A stretch of 64,000 nucleotides of DNA from Dryomyza anilis (GCA_951804985.1 OX638136.1:1386501-1450500), one strand, 5' to 3'; counted from the first letter of the stretch, positions 46,854 to 58,409 are shown. Numbers and translations: made by a program. The notes: generated by a model from the letters alone, not told the origin.

Positions 46854-48162
46854 TGTTGAGGTAGTCGCTTTTTGCTTTTCGATCTTCTCCGATGACGATG
46901 GTGCTGTCTTCTCTCGATGGAGTATGGTGTGGTGGCTAACGCGACAATGTTGACATCTACTTGTAGAAGGTCACTCGACCGATGTGTGATTCATACCTAG
47001 GCAATTAATACAAAGATTTTTACGTTTGGCTAAGTTGTAGCGATCCATTGGATTCATTTTTATGAAAACTGCACATTTAAAAGCATTGTGAGTGGCCGCA
47101 CAAAAGACAGGTTGGCTGATTTGTTGCGACAAATGATTGCTTTTGAACTGTACGAAGCTTTGCGCATGACGATGACGACGACGATGAATGTGTTGAACGT
47201 GATGGTTGCAGATACGTAGACTTTCTGTTAGCTTCGATCATATCAATTGTTTGACAGCGGCGTTCCAAAAATGTTGAAAGATCTCCCACGATGGTAGTTT
47301 TAATGACGTGGATGCCATATCTGAATCCCATTTTGACGAAATTTCATCCTCCCATTTTGCTTGTGTTTCTGCGTCAAGTTTTGATACAACTAAATGCAGG
47401 AGAATACCATCGGCTATTTGCTGTGTCGATGCTAGTGACTGCATTGCTCGGATATTTGCATTGATTGTATCAATTAAGTCTCGCAATACCTTGTGTATCG
47501 AATATATGTTGAAGATGGGATTGAAAAATATACCTTTTGTTGTCGTATCGGTAAACTAGTAGTTCAAGTGCCTTATTGTATTAGAATCTGTGACCTCTAA
47601 TGATTGTATCAGACGTGAAGCATTTTCTGATAAAGTTGAACGTAGATATTAAAATTTTTCAACGTTTGACAAGTCATTGTTTTTGTGAACCAATACTAGG
47701 AACATATTGTAAAAGTCGAGCCATTGGCTGTGTAAGCCGGTGAACGTAGTTAGTTGTAGTTTTGGCAAATTACCTCGTTTTGTGGATGACGACAATTGAT
47801 GTGATGGTAGGCGAGTACTACATATATTTTCATTCATTTCAGATGTTTTCAATTGTGTCAATCTTTCTGCATATATAGATTTCACTTGGCAATAAGTTTC
47901 TTCAAACTCCCAAGGATGACTTTCGTGCAACTGTGACTCATCTAGTAGCTCCAGTTGTGTTTGTAGTTGCTCAAATGAATTAAAGTGATGCCCAATCGAC
48001 GATAATTTTATTTCCAACGTTGATGCAGAAAATGAATTAATTGATACAGGCTAATCAAGCAGTGTTTTAGCCGATCTAAAATGTTCTGCCGCTGACCTAT
48101 CTCACGCGAATTTCCCGTTGATCATCATCGCGGCCTGGCGAAGATTCATTACTGTCCGGCAT
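46853..48162 (-). pseudogene. BEL/Pao Gag, broken and 3'-truncated
   Basis: Likely ATG at 48162 (MPDSNESSPGRDD). Then 48017-47649 carries LPKLQLTTFTGLHSQWLDFY and HKNNDLSNVEKF, the hallmark of the BEL/Pao Gag (DUF1759-type) region. 47486-47238 continues with ILLHLVVSKLDAETQAKWE, and 47331-46853 with knuckle text (CLLCGHSQCF, CINCLGMNHT, CQHCRVSHHTILH). Stops and frameshifts separate the pieces. Homology ends at the junction with array 2 unit E, so protease and RT are absent. Confidence 0.85.
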
Positions 48163-48535
48163 TGTAAGCGGTCATGAAAAAAATTATAAATTTTAAAAAT
48201 TAAATTTATAGCACGGTTCGATCCGGCTTGAAGGACCTCATGAACGAATAGAACCTTTTTCCTAATCCCTTTTTTGAATAAAAAAAGCACACAAATTTAA
48301 TTCTAAGTTTATTTAAATATTAAATGTATTAGGAAAGATGATGCGCGCATTGCAGATGACGAAAAGCTACTGTTTTTTCATTCTTTTTGTCATTGTCATT
48401 CCCATGCTAACACTCAATTCATCGCAATTGAACTCATCTTCACATACAGTCCACTCTCTTCGCATTATTGAACAACAACAACCACCTCAAATCATCGCCT
48501 GATATTATAACTGTCGCAACGCACCGCTTAGCGTT
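48163..48535 (-). repeat. BEL/Pao leader and probable 5' LTR
   Basis: The minus strand holds GAGGTCCTTCAAGCCGGAT (about 48216-48234), which resembles the GGTCCTTCGAGCCGGAT motif found after BEL/Pao LTRs. An AATAAA lies near 48310 and an LTR-like AT-rich stretch runs to about 48535, where array 2-related text begins. Edges are approximate. Confidence 0.5.
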
Positions 48536-48712
48536 TCATTATGAATAACTAAATTAATGTAGATATGGTTTTCTTAGTAATGTGGTAGTGTAAAATTTGT
48601 TTTCGTTAGGGATCTTTAAAACAAAACCACATTAAAAGATTATGGAACGTGAGACTGCAGAAACATCATTGCGGTATATTTGACTTGTAAGATACCATCA
48701 CTTTTTTTTTAC
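48536..48712 (+). repeat. Inverted, diverged piece of the array 2 flank
   Basis: CATTATGAATAACTAAATT through GTAAGATACCATCACTTTTT is the reverse complement of 33355-33545, with a 30-base loss and substitutions. It lies upstream of a plus-strand RING/gag relative, as in the array units. Confidence 0.7.
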
Positions 48713-48951
48713 TTGACCCGCACGGGTATTGGCTACTGTAAGCCGAGGTCAAGTCGGACCATTTAAGTTTTGTTTTTCTTTGTTTATTTTTTTTTAGGGA
48801 CTCTGTAATTAATCGTTATGTACGGGTTCTGGAAGATGATTATGTCACGAACCTCCCAAAGAATGATAGCTAGTGGCTAAGATGGGTCCCGCCTTCGATC
48901 TTTTTTTGACTCCAGGTTTAATTCCCTTTCACCCGACGTTGCATAATTATT
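48713..48951 (+). repeat. Probable LTR end of the plus-strand RING/gag relative
   Basis: Sequence between the shared flank and the PBS. It includes CTTGACCCGCACGGGTATTG and ends ...GCATAATTAT before TTGGCGCC. No second LTR is visible, so only the inner edge is defined. Confidence 0.45.
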
Positions 48952-48969
48952 TGGCGCCTAACGTGGGGC
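48952..48969 (+). promoter_or_regulatory. Primer-binding site, tRNA-Lys type
   Basis: TGGCGCCTAACGTGGGGC differs by one base from TGGCGCCCAACGTGGGGC, the classic complement of the tRNA-Lys 3' end. It lies right after LTR-like sequence and before gag. Confidence 0.82.
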
Positions 48970-49136
48970 AGGAAATCTAGTAGGATTACATCTTTGCAAG
49001 TTTTTCTTATTTCGTTGCAACTTCATCCAGATTTTAAATTTTACATTGAATTGATGATTTTAAACATTGAAATAAATTATTGTTCCTTGCTGGAAATATT
49101 TAAGGTCTAAATTATCGAATAGATTTCGACCACTTA

Positions 49137-49206
49137 GCGAATGTCCAATCTGTAAACGTTTATGTCACATTCGAGAATTAAAACCAATAACAAAAAGCAT
49201 ATAAAA
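49137..49206 (+). pseudogene. RING remnant upstream of gag (plus-strand relative)
   Basis: Encodes ECPICKRLCHIRELKPITKS, identical to the C-terminal part of the array RING, and ends in TAA shortly before the gag ATG at 49220. The first six zinc ligands are not recognisable upstream (49050-49135). It shows that the RING-gag linkage exists outside the array. Confidence 0.78.
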
Positions 49207-49219
49207 CACAACTAATACA

Positions 49220-50090
49220 AATGAAAAATCTAGTCGAGGTCGCGCAGTTTCGGAAAAACGACCTAATACCCGAGGTAATAAACGAATAATATACGATGAG
49301 TCGTCGCAGACATCCTTGCCTACATTTCCACGTTATAACTCTCCAGTAAATGAAGCTCCCAATAGTATGTCTTTGCCTCTGTTAAATTTGAGTAATTCCC
49401 CATTAAATAATGAAACGCATAGGACGGGTGTTAGTATAACCATAGAAATGAAAATAACTCACAATTGTTTTTAAACCAATAATACCAAAATTTTAATTTG
49501 AATCCGCGTAATGCAAATAATAGCACCACATTATATTTAACTCAGATTTCACATATGATTGAAACTAGTTTTCAACGCATGCTTTCAAATTTAAATATAC
49601 AACAGCACGATCAGAACACCAACAATAATTCAGCCAATGTAAACGCAAATCCAAATATTTGTATCCAGAATTCTCAGACAAATTCTAATCCAAATTCAAA
49701 CCATAATGTATTATCAAGTATTAAACCGGAAAAAGTTACATTCATCGTTCAAAATTGGAACGTTAAATTTGACGAAGATTGTATACAAGTACATTTATCT
49801 GGAGATGCTGTTCAGAGTGTAGACAAAGTTATGTGATGTTGGAACTGTAACGAGGAAGGTCATCCTTGGGATATGTGTGATAGGGAAGGCAACATATTTT
49901 TCTATGGCTGCGGTGCTAAAAATGTGTATAAACCACAATGCCCAAAATGTATTGCCCGAAACTCGGAAAAAAAAACATGTAACCAATTTTAATTTTAAGA
50001 ACGATATTAAAATATTACCGGCTAGCTCAGAAAAATCTAAAACTAACAAAATGAAATTGAAAAATTATAATTGAATTATACACTTTTACA
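49220..50090 (+). pseudogene. Gag of the plus-strand RING/gag relative, internally deleted
   Basis: Starts MKNLVEVAQF, is soon broken by stops, then shows the Asn-rich domain (49498-49745). At 49770 it jumps from NWNVKF directly to EDCIQVHLSGD, so the ~530-bp capsid part known from the array is deleted. Knuckle text CWNCNEEGHPWDMC and FYGCGAKNVYKPQC follows (49838-49940). Frameshifts and TGA stops make it non-functional. Confidence 0.82.
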
Positions 50091-50092
50091 AA

Positions 50093-51855
50093 ATGAAATT
50101 ACCTACCTTATTATATCCAATACGTCCTTACCACCAAAGATGGCAAGAATTTCTTGAAATTAGAAATCGAATTTTTAATCAAACACCTCAAAATGAATTC
50201 AATAGAGATAAACCAAAAAGATCGACTTTACGTCTTAGAAGATTTTGGAAAGCACTGCGCCAAACCAAGCGTATGTTAGTTTCAACAATAATAAATAACA
50301 ACCATGATCAGGATTGTTAGATACCGGTACAAGCATCAGCTGTATAGGTTCCGACCTGGCGTTAGAAGATTTCTCAAAAAATTTGAATTTTCACAAAATT
50401 AAATCCAGTGTAAAAACTGCAGATGGAACTCTACAGGCAGTTTGATGATATATGTATGTAGATTTACAATACAAAGAAAAGGTAAAGAAACTTAATTTAT
50501 TTATTATTCCATCTATTTCGCATAGATCGATTTTTGGAAAATGTTTAATTTATCCCCCGGAGTTATTTCTGCTGTTCAACTGGAAAATTCTAATTTTGAT
50601 TCAACCACTGATAATGAATACCCATTAAATAGAATACAATTTCAACAGTTGGAAACGGTTAAAACTCTTTTTCCAAATTTCGAAACCTTAGGTTTGGGCA
50701 GAACAAAATTAATTAAACACGGAATTGATGTAGGAGACGCAAATCCAGTGAAACAACGATTCTAACCCATTTCTCCTGCGGTAGTAAAATTAATGTTTAA
50801 GAACGTTGACAGAATGATCAGTTTCGGCATAATATAAAAATCTGCAAGCCCTTGGAGTTCCCCAATGCGGATGGTAATAAAACCAGGGAAAGTAAGAATC
50901 TGTTTAGATGCACGTAAAATTAACGAAGTAACCAAAAAAGATGCATACCCTCTTCAAAGTATTGAAGGTATTTTTTCACGGTTGCCAAAGGCTAACATAA
51001 TTTCAAAAATTTACCTGAAAGATGCATTTTGGCAAGTAGCTCTTACGGAAGATTCAAAACCCCTCACAGAATTTACTATTCCAGGACGCCCCTTATACCA
51101 GTTTGTTGTTATGCCATTTGGTTTGTGTAACGCGTCACAATGTGTCGATTAATGGACGAACTAATTCCTCCGGACTTAAAACATTGCGTTTTTGGATATC
51201 TGGACGACTAATGTGTTGTGTCAGACAATTTCGAAACCCATTTATCAATCTTTGTGCGGATCGCTGAAGAAATTCGTAAGGCTAACATCACGCTAATATA
51301 AGTAAAAGTAAAGGTTATATAATAGGAAATGACTGAATATCTACAGATCCCGACAAGATAAAATCAATTTTAACTTGGCCAACACCTAAAAATATTAAGA
51401 AAGTTAGAGGCTTTAGGATTAGCTGGGTGGTATAGGAGATTTTTAGCAAATTTCTCTGATATCACCGTTCCTATAACTGAAGTTCTGTCTACAAAGAAAC
51501 AATTCATGTGGACAGATAGTGCACAAATTGCATTTGATTAAGTAAAAAAATTATTAACATCAGCACCTGTTCTACAAAACCCAGACTTTTCGAAAAAGTT
51601 TTATGTTCATTGCGATGCCAGCAATTTTGGTATTGGTGCGGTTTTGGTGCAATTGACGGAAAACGGTGCAGAAAAACCTTGGGCATTTATGTCAAAAAAC
51701 ACAACGAAACTATAGCGTAACATAACGAGAATGCTTGGCTGCTGTTGAAGCTATAGAACGTTTTCGCTGTTATCTGTAACTTCAAGAGTTCGAAGTGATA
51801 ACAGATCACTCTAGCCTCGTATGGTTAATGCGACAGCCTAATTTAAGTGGTCTCC
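50093..51855 (+). pseudogene. Osvaldo-like Pol: protease, RT, RNase H (degraded)
   Basis: LLDTGTSISCIG (about 50310-50350) is the protease motif. RT runs from HGIDVGDANPVKQRF (50720) through RICLDARKINEV, DAFWQVALTEDSKPL and FVVMPFGLCNASQ to FGYLDD (51185-51210), followed at once by TAA. RNase H shows HCDASNFGIGAVLVQL (about 51608) and ITDHSSLVWLMRQPNL (about 51797). Many stops and frameshifts. Integrase is missing; the text ends near 51860. The array 2 units lack all of this beyond the first protease residues. Confidence 0.85.
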
Positions 51856-51864
51856 ATTTCTTAT

Positions 51865-51975
51865 TGGTATTTTTATCGCCCTTTTTAGGTACCAATAATA
51901 ATGGGGAATTCCAAGGCGACATGCTTGGTGAAATAATTCCATCGTCTAACATCTTTGATACTTGTCTTGATACAT
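51865..51975 (-). pseudogene. Isolated Gypsy RT fragment
   Basis: The minus strand reads GIISPSMSPWNSPLLLVPKK, very close to the RT start of Gypsy 1 at 154-260 and unlike Gypsy 2 in this window. It is about 110 bases, with no flanking element text recognised. 51976-52105 holds nothing I can identify. Confidence 0.7.
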
Positions 51976-52109
51976 GAGTACAACATGATATAAAAACATG
52001 ATGCGCTCAACATATGTACAGCAACATCCAAAACTGAATGAATAGTGAAGAACCATAAAGAAAAGAAAAATGTATGCGCTAATTCACAACACTCTTTTGT
52101 TTTTGACTT

Positions 52110-53736
52110 AGGAACAACAATCAAACTTCGAGCGGACATGCCATCTGCACTTTCCCATACACGATGTAGGCAACCATCTTGTAGCTTTAAACTCTGCCAC
52201 TGTGCCCAGTACGCCTTAGTTATTAGGCAGTCGGAAGCTATCTCTTCCTATGATGGTTTTCTTTGCTGTTCCTTAAACATCATGATTTTTGTAAGATCGG
52301 GATCACTCTTTTGATCGATTTGAATTTGTTCTGGAGTCCATTTATCATCGGGTAAAACATTCAGCAGACGAATGTCAATTATGTTTTCTTTTCCTTCTGC
52401 TCTTAAACAATGTCTGCATTCAAGTTTAGAGAGAGCATCTGCATTTCCATGATGACCTCCTTTACGAAGTTCGATGATGAAATCGTAGCTCTGTAATCGC
52501 TCTATCCAACGCGCAATTTGGCCTTCCGGATCTTTGAACTGAAGTAACTATCGTAGTGCTGCGTGATCGGTTCTCAAGTGAAACTGTTGTCCGTACAGAT
52601 ACTTATGGAAATTTTACACACTTTCAATTACAGCAAAAAGCTCCCTCCTGGTGATACAGTAATTTCGCTCGGGCTTGGACAATGTTTTACTGTAGTATGC
52701 GATCACTTTTTCTTGCCCATTGATCACTTCAGAGAGAACTCCGCCTATTCCGTATCCACTTGCTTCCGTTCTAAGTATAAATTTCTCACCTGGAATTGGA
52801 TACAAAGAATTCGGCCGAGCACAGTAGATCTTTTAATTTTAAAAATGCCCTTTCTTGATCATCGCTCCATTAAAATGCGCGGTTCTTTATTGTCAACTCA
52901 TGATGACTGCTAGCAACAATGGCAAAACCTGGAAAAAATCGTCTGTAGTATGTACATAGCCCCAAGAAACTTCGTAGGTCATGTAGATCTTGCGGTCTGG
53001 GCCACTCCTTGACTGCAACTATTTTATCCTCATCGGTATGCACTCCTTCCGTGGTAACTCGATGACCCAGATACTTGACTTCTTTCTTGAAAAGTAAGCA
53101 TTTCTTTGGGCTAAGTTGTAGTCCCGCATTTTTCATTCGAAGGAATACTTCCTCTAGATTTCTTAGATGTTCGTTGAAATCCTTGCCCATAACAATGATG
53201 TCATCAAGGTATACTAGGCATGTTTTCCAGTGTAAACCTTTTAATGCGTGCTCCATTAACCGCTCGAATGTTGCTGGAGCATTGCATAGTCTCCAGTACT
53301 GAATGCGGTCGATTTTTTTTATTGATTTCTACTTGCCAGTAACCGCTTTGCAAGTCCAACGTTGATATCATTAGATAGTGTATCCTGGGTGTCATCGATT
53401 CTTTGCAGTGGATAACTGTCTTTGTTGGTGATCATTAAGTTTTCGGTAATCAACGCAGAACCGAGTACTACCGTCCTTCTTTTTCACCAATACTACTGGT
53501 GAACTCCATGGACTCTCAGATGGTTCCACCACGCCATTTGTGTTCATTTCTTCAACCAAATGTGATACTTCGTCTCTTTTCGCAAGTGGTACACTTCTTG
53601 GTGCTTGACGAATTGGGTTAGAATCACCTGTGTCTATTCGATGTTTTACAATGGCAGTTCTGCTGTCCTTTTGGCTCTTTTCAGCAAATATACACCGATA
53701 TGTCTCTTTTCTTTGGCAGCCAAATCCTTCGTCCAC
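52110..53736 (-). pseudogene. Gypsy 2 RT and RNase H (right copy)
   Basis: 53736-53392 carries the RT fingers ([20 protein letters not shown]). 53395-53204 continues with STLDLQSGYWQVEI. 53256-52870 has the palm with the catalytic YLDDIIVMG and thumb/connection text (KYLGHRVTTEGV, LRSFLGLCTYYRRFFPGF). RNase H spans 52805-52460 (IGGVLSEVING, ITRRELFAVIESV, RTDHAALR, GGHHGNADALS), where Asp is Glu in the first motif (RTEASGYG). Stops and frameshifts occur between blocks; integrase is absent. Confidence 0.9.
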
Positions 53737-53837
53737 TCATTTATAAACTTGTGAGTAGATTGTTTGTTTATTTGCGGTGTGACATAGTCCTTTGATGTAT
53801 TTGACCCGCAATTTATAATCGCTGATGCCTCTTGACA

Positions 53838-54545
53838 CTAGCCTATTACTGTTCCCTTTTTGATTAATTTTGACGAGTTTTCCAAATTGAGAACTCTTAT
53901 AGGTACAATTCTGACTTTCTCCGCCTCAACAAGTGTTCTTCCTACCCCTATGTTACTTTTATACAGCTCTTCGTTTGCTTCAATAACCCACAACTTGCTT
54001 ATCCCACAATCTCCATTTAATTTCGCCCAAACAATTGCTTCTGAATTAGGTGGTATTTTTCTATTTTTATAAGCAGTAACTTGTTTCATTTTCGGGCTCT
54101 GGTCACAATCAATATTTAGTTGGATCTCCGTGTTGGCATAATTCAAAATTTGTCTTGTTAAATCAAGTGTGAAACCGTTCTTTATCATGAAGTCCATGCC
54201 AAGTATTATTTCGTCTACTATTTATGCCACAATAAAATCATGCTTAACTGTCGTAGTACCAATCGTGATTTTTTTGGTAATCTTTCCTCCTCACCTGTAG
54301 CTGTTTGTAATCTTATTCCTACAAGCGGCTCTACTTTATCCTTAACAAGGTTACTTCTTATTATTGAGTGCGAAGCTCCCGTATCCAATGTTACCATATA
54401 TGCTGTACAATCAATGAGTTCTTCGACAGTTAAGCAATTTGGGTTTCGAGCAATTTGTGAAATGGAGATTCTGGGGCAATCGGTTATGCGAGTCAGATCG
54501 TGCCCCGCAGAACTGACTCGTTTTAGTTTAAAGCTTGATTAAAAT
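53838..54545 (-). pseudogene. Gypsy 2 protease region (right copy)
   Basis: Same protein as 28875-29447 in the left arm. A ~14-base deletion near 54285 shifts the frame between the DTGAS part (about 54385) and the rest, and a TAA interrupts near 54222. The open remainder, 54197-53838, starts at the conserved MDFM segment. Confidence 0.82.
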
Positions 54546-54549
54546 TTAC

Positions 54550-56017
54550 ATTTTTTTGGACATGATCCTGGGTTTCTTCATGTCGGGGTTCATTTGCAAA
54601 TGGATTCATTGAGTGCTTGCGTGTTTCACGACAATCACGTGCCATATGCTCATATGTATTATAGTTGTAGCATTTACCTTTAAATTGGGTGTCTCGGTTG
54701 GCAGCAGTGTAGCAGCAGGTTTAGCTCCACTTTTTAAAGCTTCGCAAATTACCTGAAGTAGGTCTACAGGTACGGACCTTTGGCCGCCCAGCGCCAAAGG
54801 TCCGTAAACTAGATGTGTAGAATGTAGACCTACTTCAGGTAATTTGCGAAGCGTTAAAAAGTGGAGCTAAACCTGCTGCTACACTGCTGCCAACCGAGAC
54901 ACCCAATTTAAAGGTAAATGCTACAACTTAGTTGCTGTCTCCTGTGTTAGCGCTGTGGTTACAGTTTCCATAAATGTCACTTTCGGCATTGTTACTGTGT
55001 TTCCGGATTACGTATGCCGTCAACGAAGGCTTCGATCTTACACTATTCCATGAAATCACTCGTTGAATCTGCATACGACAAATTCGCAAGCCTCTCGACG
55101 TCCGCTGCATACGCCTGCAATGTTTCACCATTTTTTTGCATTCGGCACTTTAGTTCCATTCTGTAGATTTGCTTCATGTGATCACTGCCGTATTTTCGTT
55201 GCAATGCAGACATAACCGCTAAATAACTGTTTCGATCGCTTTCTGGAACAGTCTGCAATACTTCGGCTGTGCCTCCTATAAGCGCTACGATAAGTGCGGC
55301 TACGCTGTCCTCATTGTTTCATCGATTACTTACAAACGTGGTCTCAAATTGCAGCTTATAAATGTTGAACGCTGTGGTTCCATCGTAAATCGGCGATTTT
55401 AGCCTCGTACCAGTAACAACATGCTGTGTTGGTCCACTTATCTGTAGTTAACTGACATCTTCTTGTATTTTCTGTAACTTTTTGTCGAAACCATTTTCCA
55501 ACTTTTTAAATTTGTCATCAATGTCCACTACAATGTCATTTACATGTGCCTCAAGTTCGTTTACTTTGCCATGGAGTGTATTAGAAACTTCCAGAAGCTG
55601 CTTAGAATGTTCCTGCATCTGTTGCTCAATTTTTACTTGATGTTGGTTGGAATTCTCTAGAAGTCTCTGTTCCAATCTGGTCGAATTTTCTTGGAGCTGT
55701 TTTGAATTTTCTAGAAGTTCTTGCTTCATGTCTAATTTGAGCTGAATGGATTTTCCTTGAAGCTGTTGTTGTATTTCTCCAAGCCACTGGCTCATATCAA
55801 AACTTTGGGACTGTACTTTTTGCTCCGTGTCCACACTTTTCGATGACGCTGTTGCAGCTTCTACTTCAAACTCATGCTCTGCGAAGTCAATGCCTTGGTT
55901 CACTAATTCTTCCATTAGGCGCTTCTGCAGCTATACTTTCGTACCAGCAGTTGCAAGATTACGAATCGACAGCTCCTTCTTTAGCTGGTCGACTTTAAGT
56001 TGATCGAATTTAACCAT
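54550..56017 (-). pseudogene. Gypsy 2 gag (right copy) with N-terminal SAP-like motif
   Basis: ATG at 56017 lies 14 bases inside the PBS. The first ~35 codons read LKVDQLKKELSIRNLATAGTK and, after a TAG, LQKRLMEEL, which fits the SAP DNA/RNA-binding motif. Next comes the Gln/Glu-rich coiled coil (55915-55448, 155 aa, shorter than the left arm by 18 residues), a TAA, then capsid (55258-55043) and the knuckle remnant at 54690-54620. A foldback (54663-54928) is inserted in the capsid-nucleocapsid part. The first TAG and the TAA are shared with the left arm. Confidence 0.82.
54663..54928. repeat. Foldback hairpin within Gypsy 2 gag (right arm only)
   Basis: Arm 1 (54663-54784) and arm 2 (54793-54928) are reverse complements over about 120 bases, apart from one mismatch near 54738 and an ~18-base gap near 54767. 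The loop is 8 nt (CGCCCAGC). The left arm has only one copy of this text (28479-28600). Confidence 0.9.
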
Positions 56018-56030
56018 TTTGTATAACAAT

Positions 56031-56046
56031 CCCACTTCTGACACCA
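56031..56046 (-). promoter_or_regulatory. Gypsy 2 primer-binding site, tRNA-Leu type
   Basis: The minus strand reads TGGTGTCAGAAGTGGG, complementary to the CCCACTTCTGACACCA end of tRNA-Leu(CAA)-type molecules. One base separates it from the LTR end. Deleted in the left arm. Confidence 0.8.
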
Positions 56047-56047
56047 A

Positions 56048-56549
56048 TGTTACGAAAATGTAGTCTACGGAAAACTGTTCTACGAGTTCGTATCGCTGGA
56101 TTGTGTACAAAATAAAACGCACTTATAATTGGTTTTAACTAGTATTATTTGAACTAGTAATATTTAACTTTATTTATTTAAATAACAACTTAAAGAATAA
56201 TCACTTATATCAACTGCTGCATTACTACAATTTATCTTTACAATGTTCACTCACGAGACGCACTAGTTCACTATTAAATCACAACTGAAGTGCATGTATC
56301 TCTGATGCGGCTTATATACTGCATACATCAGTTCGACACGTTTCGAGAAGCTTCGACTTGTTTAGAGAATCTTCTACTCGTTTCGTGAATGACGCATGCT
56401 ATTGGCATCTCATACGCACTCATGTGTTTTAATGCGCTGAATGATCTTCCGTCTCTTTCTAACACACGCTTAGTGCTAAATTGTCTTGCGTCTCATTAAT
56501 TATTGTTGATTGCTTGCACTATGGGGCAAATTTACATCTTTTCGTAACA
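56048..56549 (-). repeat. Gypsy 2 complete 5' LTR (502 bp)
   Basis: Ends are inverted repeats: minus-strand start TGTTACGAAAAG and end TTTTCGTAACA. TATATAAG near 56315 (minus) may be the TATA box, with AATAAA-type signals near 56170. The left arm keeps only the first ~143 bp (27247-27389). Confidence 0.88.
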
Positions 56550-56552
56550 ATA

Positions 56553-56718
<166 letters not shown>

Positions 56719-56723
<5 letters not shown>

Positions 56724-57669
56724 TTTTTAACTTATATTGGTAACTCTTCGTACGCTTTATAAATATATACAATTTTTCCCAAATTACGATAAAATGAACT
56801 ATCGTTAATGAACTTGTTAATTTGTCCGTTCGTTTGCTTGATGTGGGAGTTTTTCGGAAGTGAAAAGGTGTATGGACAAAAGTGGGTGGGTGGGAAAAAG
56901 TGGGAGGAAAGTGATAAAAAGGTGGTCACCAAGATGTCTGCTACCGATTTCTGTAATAAAAATTTGTTCGGTATTTTTTCACTTTCCTCCAGGGGTACTG
57001 AACAAAATGAACAAAAAAATAATGTTTCAAACGCTGTGTCAACTCTCGCTGTTGCTACAAGCGCTGCTGCCACATCTCAAGACATATCTTAGCGTTACAC
57101 TTCATCGATCAGATGTTACTAGCTTTAAGCGCAGAACCAAAGCTACTTGAACAATATGAGAATGCATTTAATGTATTTGGAGCCTATTTAAAGCCCGCCA
57201 GCACATGCCATTTGCAGAAACGAAATGAAGACGCACGCAATTATATATGTCGCCTTGGCTAGCTCGAAGATTAACTTTACCCATTACTCATCAGGAGTCA
57301 CCGCAGTTTTATTTCGCGACAAAAGTAATCAAAAAATGTTCTCTGTCGAGCGTGTGTTTTAGCTTGCTTCTTACACTTAAAATCCAAATCCTCCAAACGA
57401 CCACTCGGCAGATTTTATTTATCTTGAGGAATTTGTCCAATCACAATCTTCCATATCTCCTAGATGAGCAACCTAGTTCATGGTTTACGTTTTATAACAA
57501 TTAGGGCTATTTTTAAATCATTAATGTCCTGTCGCGATGCGTGGGAGAACTGGAAGTTGGTTGTTGCTATTATAATAGTTTGACGCTACACTTTTTCGTT
57601 CAGTACCTTTAAAATCAGTGATGGGCGCTCCTATAGCACGCGTGCAAACGAAGCTTTTGAGCTTTCACC
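56719..57669. other. Conserved arm segment plus right-arm-only flank, no gene
   Basis: 56720-57260 mirrors 26740-27210. 57268-57669 (GAAGATTAACTTTACCC to the MITE) has no counterpart in the left arm, which is deleted there. I recognise no coding sequence; frames of 85-96 aa are not shared between arms. Confidence 0.5.
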
Positions 57670-58306
57670 CAGTGTTGTCATTCTACCACAATTGTGGTAG
57701 AAATACTATTTTTTCGGAACTTTTAGATTTATACCATTTCTACTACGGAGGATTCAAAATCTACCATTTTTTTAAGTTATGTAATATTTCTAATGTTGTT
57801 CCTAAAAACTGTAAATCTCATATCAAAATATTTAAAGAAATAACCGTAAGTTTAAAAATTAATTGTAGGCAAACATTGAAGGTCCAATATGTGCGTTTTA
57901 CAGTCTGATTTAGTGATCCGGAATTTCCATTTAAAAATATCTCAACACGTGTCTATAAGGTGAGACTTTGATATAAAATATGTCAATATTCATTTATTTG
58001 CAAAAAAAATTGATATATTCATATTTCACATTGAATTTTCAACACAATTCCTTGAGTCTAACTGGAATCAATGTATTTATTGTGTTTTCAATGAAAAATA
58101 TATATGTTTAAGTTTGCTTATACAATTGAAATGTTTTAAAATTATAATATCGGCCAGATTAGTCAAATATACATATATAAAGATTATATTAAAAATCTCA
58201 ATTTTACGTATTTGTAAATATATAAAAACCTACCATTATTTTGTGAAATCTACCACTATTTTTTTCCCAATCTACCATTAATTATAATTTTTAAGTGACA
58301 ACACTG
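57670..58306. mobile_element. Complete hAT-type MITE, 637 bp, 8-bp target duplication
   Basis: Termini CAGTGTTGTCATTC and AAGTGACAACACTG are inverted repeats, and CTTTCACC flanks both sides (57662-57669 and 58307-58314). Eight-base duplication and CA...TG ends with this sequence type fit the hAT superfamily. No transposase frame. The left-arm partner starts at 25488 and is interrupted. Confidence 0.85.
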
Positions 58307-58409
58307 CTTTCACCCGAAAATAAGTCCTTGTGCAGAGCGAAAGCTATCAGTCGTTTATACGACTTCAAGCAAGCAGGTTGGAGCCAGTGTTGTCACTCTC
58401 TATATTTGC

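Larger units (their letters stand above)
52106..56549 (-). mobile_element. Gypsy 2, right-arm copy: LTR, PBS, gag, PR, RT, RNase H
   Basis: Minus-strand order from 56549 down. It keeps a complete LTR and PBS that the left arm lost, and runs past the inverted-repeat limit (53395) into RT palm, RNase H and the linker after it. It ends near 52106 before integrase. Both copies share gag stops, so the element was already dead at the duplication. Confidence 0.9.
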
